This document shows, one piece after another, positions 47,496-64,000 of a stretch of DNA of 64,000 bases. The stretch's first letter is position 1. The number at the start of each line of letters is the position of its first letter. This stretch comes from Acidimicrobiaceae bacterium. Lineage in GTDB: Bacteria; Actinomycetota; Acidimicrobiia; Acidimicrobiales; Aldehydirespiratoraceae. The DNA is taken from contig JAERSO010000026.1 in NCBI GenBank assembly GCA_016845585.1, positions 1 through 64,000 of the forward strand, given 5' to 3'. The notes below the pieces were generated by a model. The model was not told the origin of the DNA. It searched no databases and saw only the letters and a list, made by a program, of their open reading frames with translations. The position numbers were made by a program, and so were the translations under genes.

Positions 47496-48197
47496 ATGAT
47501 GGCGAAGAGCAAGCAGTACAACGACAACGCGAAGAAGTACGACCGCGACGCCCTGCACAGTGACGCAGAGGCCATCGCGATCATCAAGTCGCTCGGCGTG
47601 AAGAAGTTCGACGAGACCGTCGACATCGTCATCCGCCTCGGCGTCGATCCTCGCAAGGCCGATCAGATGGTGCGCGGCACTGTCTCGCTTCCGGCCGGAA
47701 CGGGCAAGGACGTTCGCGTCGCCGTGTTCGCCCAGGGCGAAGCGGCCACGGCTGCTCGCGAGGCCGGTGCTGAGCACGTCGGTGCCGACGACCTCGCCGC
47801 CGAAGTCGAGGGCGGCATGACCGATTTCGACATCGCCATCGCCACTCCCGACATGATGCCCACCGTCGGCAAGCTCGGCCGTGTCCTCGGTCCGCGTGGT
47901 CTCATGCCGAACCCCAAGACCGGCACCGTCACGCCTGACGTCGTGAAGGCCATCAACGAGTTCAAGGGCGGCATGGTCGAGTACCGCACCGACCGCTTCG
48001 CCAACGTGCACGTTCCGATCGGCAAGGCATCGTTCGATGAGGCTGCGCTGCTCGAGAACATGCGCGCCCTGATCGGCGAGCTCGAGAAGGTCAAGCCGGC
48101 ATCCTCCAAGGGCAAGTACGTCAAGAAGGTCGTGGTGTCCACCACGATGGGCCCGGGTGTGCGCATCGACCCGGCCAACGTCGTCACCGAAGCCTGA
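47496..48197 (+). CDS. rplA: 50S ribosomal protein L1
   Basis: FDETVDIVIRLGVDPRKADQMVRGTVSLPAGTGKDVRVAVFAQG...GRVLGPRGLMPNPKTGTVT. Confidence 0.98.
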   Translation: MMAKSKQYNDNAKKYDRDALHSDAEAIAIIKSLGVKKFDETVDIVIRLGVDPRKADQMVRGTVSLPAGTGKDVRVAVFAQGEAATAAREAGAEHVGADDLAAEVEGGMTDFDIAIATPDMMPTVGKLGRVLGPRGLMPNPKTGTVTPDVVKAINEFKGGMVEYRTDRFANVHVPIGKASFDEAALLENMRALIGELEKVKPASSKGKYVKKVVVSTTMGPGVRIDPANVVTEA

Positions 48198-48379
48198 CGA
48201 GAGTCGAATCCCCAATCGGGGCGAGCTGCCGGTCGCTGCTAGGTTGACCGGTCGGGGACGAGGGTTTCAAGACGCCGTCTGGTGGAGCCTGCCCTCGGTG
48301 ATCAGGTGGAGTCAGAGCGCGTTCGACTTCGGGATCACGTCGGCGAGTCCTCGTCCGTTTGTGGAATCGAGGAGTCCGA

Positions 48380-49921
48380 ATGCGTGCGAAGGCCCCACCC
48401 TGGTGGTTCGTCGTCGGTCCGGCGTTGACGGTCGCACTTCCCCTGCTGGCCGTCGGCTTCCAAGGAGACGAACGGCGAGACGTCTACTTCAACGCCGAGC
48501 GGTTCGGGACCAACCCGGTTCCGGTGCTGCGCCAGGTCGTGGATGAGCTCGATGTCTTCCTCAACGCAGGGAACCTTCGCCCCCTTGGCCGATTCATCGC
48601 CTATGCCCAGCAGACGTACCTCTTCGAGACCGCGGAAGCGACGGGGCTCGCACCGCATGTGACCCAGGGCGTTGTGCGGTGTGTCGGCCTCGGCTTCTTT
48701 GCCTGGGTGTTCACCCGGCTCGTGAACCGGTTCTCGCCCAGTGGTGGCGGCGACACTCTGGCGGCCTGGATTGCCCCGCCGCTCCTCGCCGTGGTCCTTG
48801 TGGCCAGCGGTGTCGAGCATCCGATCATCCACTTCCCGGTCCTTTTCATCCTCTCTGCCTCTGCGCTGTTGGGGGCGACGATGGTCGCGGCGAATCCGAT
48901 CCTCCTCGACGCGCGTCGAGAGGGGTGGATGAAGCTCGGTCTCCTCGCGGTTCTCGGGGCGTGCAGCGCGATGACCTTCGATCTGCTGTATCTGGTGCCC
49001 GGCTTCGCCGCGATCGGTCTTCTCGCCCAGGCCGCCGTGCATGGTCGGGCGGTGCTGTCTCTGCGTGGGTCCGCGGGGGCATGGCGTGTGCTATCGATCG
49101 CCGGCGGTTTCGCGCTCGTGTTCGTGCCGTCACGAATCGTCATTGCCTCTCGGTGCGCGGAACACCGGTGCTACAGCGGTTCCGAACCTCGACTCGATGC
49201 GGATCTGTTCCCCGTGGCATTCGACCGATTCCTGTCCGGCACGCCGATGGCCGCGTGGCGCCACGTGGACGGTTCGGGAACACGGGCCGGCGGATCGCTT
49301 CCGGCCGAGTCGCTCGTGACGAACTCCTTTCTTCTCACCCTCGTGGCAGTTCTCTTCTGTCTCTCGGTGTTCGCGGCCCGACGGTTGAAACCAGCGCAGG
49401 AGAGTCATGCGCCGAGACAGGCTGTCGCGTTGGCATCGATCGGCGCGGCCCTCGTGGTCTTTCCCGCGGTGCTGGTCAGTGCCTCGAGGCTGGTGCAACG
49501 TGGGGACTACGCGGTCGGCGAGGGATGGCGGGACTCGCTGCTGACGGCCTCCGGTTGGGCAATGCTCGGGTTGAGTGCGGTGGTGGCGCTTCAGGGGAGG
49601 ACGAACAGGGTCACCGGTTCACGGCTCGGACGTATCGGCGTTGTGGTTCTGCTGTTCGTCGGGTTGTCGGCCACACTGCTCGCCAACGCTCGGGCGGCGA
49701 ACGTCGACGACGCCGATCCGGAGAGCGCCGTGGCTCAGGCGGTGTCGTCCTCCCTCGTCCCGTTCGACCCGTCCGAGTCCGCCAACGAGATCCGGTGCGA
49801 GCTGGCGCACCGGTACCGTGAGATCCGTCCCGACAGCACGAAGTGGATCAGCGCGGAGCAGATCATCGCGAATCTGGACCTCCTGGTGATCGAACGGCAT
49901 GGGGTTCCCTACTGCCGATAG
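48380..49921 (+). CDS. Polytopic membrane protein of unknown function, inserted between rplA and rplJ
   Basis: 513-aa ORF with many hydrophobic helices (VVGPALTVALPLLAVGF, AAWIAPPLLAVVLVASGV, FPVLFILSASALLGATMVAANPILL ...) and an extracytoplasmic-looking CAEHRC. Confidence 0.7.
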   Translation: MRAKAPPWWFVVGPALTVALPLLAVGFQGDERRDVYFNAERFGTNPVPVLRQVVDELDVFLNAGNLRPLGRFIAYAQQTYLFETAEATGLAPHVTQGVVRCVGLGFFAWVFTRLVNRFSPSGGGDTLAAWIAPPLLAVVLVASGVEHPIIHFPVLFILSASALLGATMVAANPILLDARREGWMKLGLLAVLGACSAMTFDLLYLVPGFAAIGLLAQAAVHGRAVLSLRGSAGAWRVLSIAGGFALVFVPSRIVIASRCAEHRCYSGSEPRLDADLFPVAFDRFLSGTPMAAWRHVDGSGTRAGGSLPAESLVTNSFLLTLVAVLFCLSVFAARRLKPAQESHAPRQAVALASIGAALVVFPAVLVSASRLVQRGDYAVGEGWRDSLLTASGWAMLGLSAVVALQGRTNRVTGSRLGRIGVVVLLFVGLSATLLANARAANVDDADPESAVAQAVSSSLVPFDPSESANEIRCELAHRYREIRPDSTKWISAEQIIANLDLLVIERHGVPYCR

Positions 49922-49939
49922 CGGGCGAGACCGCCGACG

Positions 49940-50223
49940 CACAGCGGCGCGACGGGGTGGACCTCAGATCCCGTCTGGCTAGCCTGATCGGCACAACTCA
50001 AGATCTCAGCTCACCAGAGACCTCCGGTGCATCTGCCAATCTGAGCCTCCGGCTCAGCAACAGTAGAGACCAATGGCTTCGGCCGCCGGACGAGGAGGAG
50101 CTCGCAAGGTCACATTCGCCTCTTCAGGTGGGTGTGTCGTTCGGGTGTCCACCACGTGTGGGCAACCCGTGCCGGATGAGAAGGCACACGACACACAAAC
50201 CCACAACAGAAGAAGGAGGTGAG
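49940..50223 (+). ncRNA. Putative L10 (rplJ) autoregulatory leader
   Basis: About 280-nt non-coding, structure-rich leader upstream of rplJ with stem-loop-forming GAGCCTCCGGCTC and TCGGCCGCCGGA; position matches the known L10 leader. Confidence 0.5.
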
Positions 50224-50883
50224 ATGGGAGACCCGAGACCAGACAAGGTTGCCGTCGTCGACGAAGTTCGTGAGAAGTTCGATTCGGCCGACGGTGCGAT
50301 GCTCACCGAGTACCGCGGATTGAACGTTCCCGCCCTGGCCGAGTTGCGCACTGCGCTGCGTGCTGCCGGTGGTGAGTACAAGATCTACAAGAACACCCTC
50401 GTGCGCCACGCGGCGCGTGAGCGTGGATTGGAGATCGACGATCTGCTGACCGGACCCACGGCGATTGCGTTCGTGGGCGAGCGTTCTGATGGAACACCGG
50501 GGGACGTCGCTGCAGTTGCCAAGGCATTGAAGGATTTCGCCAAGGCCAATGAAGCGCTCGTTCTCAAGGGCGGCGTGCTCGACGGTCAGGTGCTCAGCGC
50601 CGATGACCTGAAGGCCCTTGCCGAACTTCCGTCCCGCGATGTCCTGCTCGCTCAGCTCGCTGGTGCCTTCCAGGCCCCGATGGCGAAGCTGGCTGGCTTG
50701 TTGTCCGCACTGCCCCGCGATTTCGCGTACGGCCTGCAGGCACTCATCGAGAAGGGCGGCGCGGGCGATGCCCCCGCCGCCGACACCCCATCCGAAGCCC
50801 CGGCGGAAGCCGCGGCTGACACATCCGACGACAGCGCGGGCGAAGACGCCGGCGATGACGACACCACCACTGAAGAGGAATAA
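50224..50883 (+). CDS. rplJ: 50S ribosomal protein L10
   Basis: KVAVVDEVREKFDSADGAMLTEYRGLNVPALAELRTALRAAGGEYKIYKNTLVRHAA. Confidence 0.97.
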   Translation: MGDPRPDKVAVVDEVREKFDSADGAMLTEYRGLNVPALAELRTALRAAGGEYKIYKNTLVRHAARERGLEIDDLLTGPTAIAFVGERSDGTPGDVAAVAKALKDFAKANEALVLKGGVLDGQVLSADDLKALAELPSRDVLLAQLAGAFQAPMAKLAGLLSALPRDFAYGLQALIEKGGAGDAPAADTPSEAPAEAAADTSDDSAGEDAGDDDTTTEEE

Positions 50884-50886
50884 GAC

Positions 50887-51264
50887 ATGGCAACCAAGGA
50901 AGAGATTCTCGACGCGATCGGTTCGATGACCGTCCTCGAGCTGAGCGAGCTCCTGAGTGAGTTCGAAGAGAAGTTCGGCGTGACCGCTGCTGCCCCCGTG
51001 GCCGTGGCTGCCGCTCCGGCCGGCGGCGGCGCCGCCCCGGCCGAAGAGGAGAAGGACTCCTTCGACGTCGTGCTCACCGCAGCCGGCGACAAGAAGATCC
51101 AGGTCATCAAGGAAGTTCGTGGCCTCACCTCCCTCGGTCTCAAGGAGGCCAAGGAGCTCGTCGATGGCGCTCCCAAGCCCATCCTCGAGGGTGCTTCGAA
51201 GGACGACGCCGAGAAGGCCAAGGAGGCCATCGAGGCCGCCGGCGGCACCGTCGAACTCCAGTAA
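50887..51264 (+). CDS. rplL: 50S ribosomal protein L7/L12
   Basis: [85 protein letters not shown]. Confidence 0.98.
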   Translation: MATKEEILDAIGSMTVLELSELLSEFEEKFGVTAAAPVAVAAAPAGGGAAPAEEEKDSFDVVLTAAGDKKIQVIKEVRGLTSLGLKEAKELVDGAPKPILEGASKDDAEKAKEAIEAAGGTVELQ

Positions 51265-51281
51265 CCCCTTCCGTTCTTGGA

Positions 51282-51312
51282 CGGCCTGTGGTCCTGAGAT
51301 GACCACGGGCCG
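51282..51312 (+). terminator. Hairpin downstream of rplL (attenuator or processing-like, no T-tract)
   Basis: CGGCCTGTGGTC-ctgagat-GACCACGGGCCG, 12-bp stem with one T-G wobble. Confidence 0.55.
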
Positions 51313-51393
51313 GTCCGAAAACCGAGATTGTGTGGTGGCGTCGGCCTTCTGGTCGGCGCCACTGCCGTTTTCGGCGCCGGTAGGGTGCCGCGC

Positions 51394-52386
51394 ATGAGTG
51401 ATCCGATTTCGCATGTGAACGTCTGGCCGGTCGAGAACGAACTCCTGGTGACGTGGCGGGGCGGGTCGGAGAACGTGAGCGTCTTCGTCAGCGACGACCC
51501 CATCGATGCCGGCACCGATGTACGTGCCCCCGGTGGCCCCGGCCGGGTCACGGTGGAGCGAGGCCGACGGACCTACGTACACCTCTTCGATCCCGAGGAT
51601 GGATTCACGGTGACGGCCGAGCGGGTGTTGACGCACATCCCGGTTCGGAACTTCCGCGACATCGGCGGCTATCCGACGATGGACGGGACGGCGACGCGGT
51701 GGGGACAGGTCTTTCGCAGCGGCCGTCTCGACGAGTTGACCGAAGACGACCACGATCATCTCCGCGCCCTCGGCATCACAAGGGTCTTCGATCTCCGCAC
51801 CGATACGGAGGTCGAGAACAACCCGAACCACCTGCCCGACGACATCACGGAGGAGCGGATGCCGATGTCGAGTTCCGCGGCCGTGCCCAAGGGACTGTTC
51901 GAGCGGGTGCTCGACGGCGACATCACGAGCTACACCATGGACGACATGGCGGCGGGCTATCTGCGCATGCTCGAGGTGTTCCCGCATTACATCAACCGGA
52001 TGGTGAGCGCCGTCGCCTCCGGCGAGAAGATCCTGTTCCACTGCACCGCCGGCAAGGACCGAACCGGAATCACGGCGATGACGATGCTGGGCATCGCGAG
52101 CGTCGCCGATGCGCATGTGCTCGACGACTACGAGATCTCCGCGCAGTACCAACCCGAGGGCCGCGTGGAGCAGTTCACCGAGGAGTTCAGGCGCAACGGG
52201 ATCGATCCGGAGCCCTACGATCTCCACTCGATGCTCGGCTCTCCCCGTCCGGTGATGAAGAAGACGCTCCTGGGACTGCGGGAGCGCTGGAACGACCACC
52301 GGGGCTACCACGAGCACCTCGGTCTGGATCAGGACACCGTCGACGCGGCACGCGCGAATCTCCGCTTCGAACAGCCCGCTGGGTGA
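51394..52386 (+). CDS. Tyrosine-protein phosphatase (Y_phosphatase3-like) with N-terminal extension, between rplL and rpoB
   Basis: RNFRDIGGYPTMDGTATRWGQVFRSGRLDELTEDDHDHLRALGITRVFDLRTDTEVE...ILFHCTAGKDRTGITAMTML (CX5R(T/S) P-loop). Confidence 0.9.
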   Translation: MSDPISHVNVWPVENELLVTWRGGSENVSVFVSDDPIDAGTDVRAPGGPGRVTVERGRRTYVHLFDPEDGFTVTAERVLTHIPVRNFRDIGGYPTMDGTATRWGQVFRSGRLDELTEDDHDHLRALGITRVFDLRTDTEVENNPNHLPDDITEERMPMSSSAAVPKGLFERVLDGDITSYTMDDMAAGYLRMLEVFPHYINRMVSAVASGEKILFHCTAGKDRTGITAMTMLGIASVADAHVLDDYEISAQYQPEGRVEQFTEEFRRNGIDPEPYDLHSMLGSPRPVMKKTLLGLRERWNDHRGYHEHLGLDQDTVDAARANLRFEQPAG

Positions 52387-52427
52387 GATTTCGCGTGTAA
52401 CAGTCCGGTTGCGGTGCGCAGAGTTGC

Positions 52428-52456
52428 TTGACCTCGGCAACTTCGTTCTCTACCCT
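52428..52456 (+). promoter_or_regulatory. Candidate sigma70-type promoter upstream of rpoB
   Basis: TTGACC - 17 nt - TACCCT, about 220 bp upstream of the rpoB start. Confidence 0.45.
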
Positions 52457-52673
52457 CCACGGTTAATCGGCGCCTCCCGAAGGCCCCGGATGAAGCACCG
52501 CCCGAATTGGCCGGTGCCCCTTCGGGTTGTCCAGAGTTGCCTGAGGCCCCCTGTCGCACTAGTCTTGTAGCGAACGTGGTCGTCGTCGCGCGTTTTTCCG
52601 CTCCCTCACGAGTGGTTTCCCGCGCCCCGGCGGCCGCTTTGCGTCCTCTTTCACGGCCAAACCGGGAGTCCTT

Positions 52674-56264
<3,591 letters not shown>

Positions 56265-56287
56265 GAAAGAGCTGAGGGAGAACAGTC

Positions 56288-60208
<3,921 letters not shown>

Positions 60209-60221
60209 CCAGACAACACTC

Positions 60222-60274
60222 CGAAATTGCTGCCGATCGACCCCGCTGAGCGGGGCGAATCGGCAGCAATTTCG
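60222..60274. repeat. CGAAATTGCTGCCG hairpin family, copy 2, downstream of rpoC
   Basis: CGAAATTGCTGCCGAT-cga-CCCCGCtgaGCGGGG-cga-ATCGGCAGCAATTTCG followed by tcgtttt; perfect 16-bp outer stem. Confidence 0.9.
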
Positions 60275-60476
60275 TCGTTTTGGGGTGCCGACGCCGGAGG
60301 GACCGGATGTGGGTGCCGCAGCTTTTTGCGTTTGCGCGCCGCGCGGGTTGAGGTTCCCCACTTCCCCTCGTATGCTTTTCTGCTGGCCTTGACGCGCGTG
60401 CCGCGTGCACCGCTGTGTCGGCCGATCGACATTGGTCTCTGGAGTCAGAGATCTCATGAATCACAAGGATTACTCC

Positions 60477-60848
60477 GTGCCCACAATTCAGCAGCTGGTC
60501 CGCAAGGGCCGCCAGACGAAGCGCCGCAAGGAAGCCACGCCGGCGCTCAAGGGCGCCCCGCAGCGCCGTGGTGTGTGCACCCGCGTCTACACCGCCACGC
60601 CGAAGAAGCCGAACTCCGCGCTTCGCAAGGTCGCGCGTGTGCGCCTGACCTCCGGCACCGAGGTCACCGCCTACATCCCCGGTGAGGGCCACAACCTGCA
60701 GGAGCACTCCATCGTGCTCGTGCGTGGTGGCCGTGTGAAGGACCTGCCCGGCGTTCGCTACAAGATCGTCCGTGGCACCCTCGACACCTCCGGTGTGCGT
60801 GATCGCAAGCAGGCCCGTAGCCGCTACGGCGTGAAGAAGGACAGCTGA
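60477..60848 (+). CDS. rpsL: 30S ribosomal protein S12
   Basis: [60 protein letters not shown]. Confidence 0.98.
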   Translation: MPTIQQLVRKGRQTKRRKEATPALKGAPQRRGVCTRVYTATPKKPNSALRKVARVRLTSGTEVTAYIPGEGHNLQEHSIVLVRGGRVKDLPGVRYKIVRGTLDTSGVRDRKQARSRYGVKKDS

Positions 60849-60849
60849 C

Positions 60850-61320
60850 ATGCCGCGTAAGGGCCCCGCACAGCGTCGCGAGATCCAGCCGGATCCGATC
60901 CACAAGTCGGTTCTCGTCACCCAGTTCGTGAACAAGGTGCTGCAGCGCGGCAAGCGCTCCACCGCTGAGAAGATCGTCTACGACGCCCTCAACATCGTCG
61001 AAGAGAAGACGGGCGGCTCGCCGGTCGATGCGCTGAAGCGTGCCGTCGACAATGTCCGCCCGCAGCTCGAGGTCCGCAGCCGCCGTGTCGGTGGCGCGAC
61101 CTACCAGGTGCCCGTCGAGGTTCGTCCTCGTCGTGCCACCACCCTCGCCATTCGCTGGATGGTCGGCTTCTCACGCGATCGTCGTGAGCGCACCATGGCC
61201 GAGCGTCTCGCCAACGAGATTCTCGACGCCAGCAACGGCATCGGCGCTTCCTGCAAGCGTCGTGAAGACCTTCAGAAGATGGCCGAGGCCAACAAGGCCT
61301 TCGCCCACTACCGCTGGTAG
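60850..61320 (+). CDS. rpsG: 30S ribosomal protein S7
   Basis: [55 protein letters not shown]. Confidence 0.98.
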   Translation: MPRKGPAQRREIQPDPIHKSVLVTQFVNKVLQRGKRSTAEKIVYDALNIVEEKTGGSPVDALKRAVDNVRPQLEVRSRRVGGATYQVPVEVRPRRATTLAIRWMVGFSRDRRERTMAERLANEILDASNGIGASCKRREDLQKMAEANKAFAHYRW

Positions 61321-61356
61321 TCGCTTCGGCGACTGTCCGTACCAAGTTCCCTCCAA

Positions 61357-61392
61357 CGACCGGGCTGTCCACATCGGACAAGGGCCCGGTCG
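61357..61392 (+). terminator. Hairpin between rpsG and fusA (possible attenuator)
   Basis: CGACCGGGCTGTCC-acatc-GGACAaggGCCCGGTCG (9+5 bp stem with 3-nt bulge). Confidence 0.5.
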
Positions 61393-61457
61393 TGGTGCGT
61401 AGGAACCATTCACCCGGTTCCCCCCGCATCGACACACTGAACACCTAGGAAAGCCCC

Positions 61458-63551
<2,094 letters not shown>

Positions 63552-63591
63552 TCGTCTCCGAACCCAAATCAGAGAACAAGGAAGAATAGTT

Positions 63592-64000
63592 ATGGCCAAG
63601 GAGACGTTCGAGCGGAACAAGCCTCACGTCAACGTGGGAACGATGGGACACATCGACCACGGCAAGACGACGCTCACCGCTGCGATCACCAAAGTCCTCG
63701 CTGACAACGTCGAAGGCTCCGCCTTCACCGAGTTCGCCAACATCGACAACGCTCCTGAGGAGCGCGAGCGTGGCATCACGATCAACGTGTCGCACGTGGA
63801 GTACGAGACGGACAACCGTCACTACGCCCACGTCGACATGCCCGGTCACGCCGACTACATCAAGAACATGATCACCGGTGCGGCCCAGGTCGACGGTGCC
63901 ATCCTCGTGGTGTCCGCCGCTGACGGCCCGATGCCCCAGACCCGTGAGCACGTGCTGCTCGCTCGTCAGGTCGGCGTCCCGAAGATCGTTGTCGCTCTCA
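63592..64000 (+). CDS. tuf: Elongation factor Tu (partial, cut by window edge)
   Basis: [38 protein letters not shown]...[58 protein letters not shown]. Confidence 0.98.
   Translation, partial: MAKETFERNKPHVNVGTMGHIDHGKTTLTAAITKVLADNVEGSAFTEFANIDNAPEERERGITINVSHVEYETDNRHYAHVDMPGHADYIKNMITGAAQVDGAILVVSAADGPMPQTREHVLLARQVGVPKIVVAL

Overview
High-GC actinobacterial chromosome segment (about 64 kb; gene content suggests an Acidimicrobiia-like organism, by inference). From left to right it contains: the 3' end of an IS3-type transposase; a stand-alone DEDD-nuclease-like ORF; a PAS/histidine kinase that appears 5'-truncated; metabolic genes (enoyl-CoA hydratases, OsmC, MscL, GNAT, a DMSP-lyase-like cupin, AcsA, sulfatase, SDRs, acyl-CoA dehydrogenase, P450/Zn-ADH); a dispersed mycofactocin locus (mftA-B-C at 23.8-25.3 kb, mftD-E plus mycofactocin-type SDR and NDMA-type ADH at 28.6-32.5 kb, mftF at 39.2 kb); a single-module A-T-TE NRPS inside that locus; tRNAs Tyr, Thr, Met and Trp; and the secE-nusG-rplKAJL-rpoBC-rpsLG-fusA-tuf transcription/translation cluster, interrupted by non-ribosomal genes. 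The most notable non-coding signal is a family of at least seven intergenic hairpins with an invariant TGGGG-[A/T]C[A/T]GA/GT-CCCC core and variable but self-complementary arms. They sit directly on stop codons, including between rplK and rplA and between mftD and mftE. A second hairpin family (CGAAATTGCTGCCG...) has two copies. All calls come from reading the sequence and the supplied ORFs; no database searches were run.
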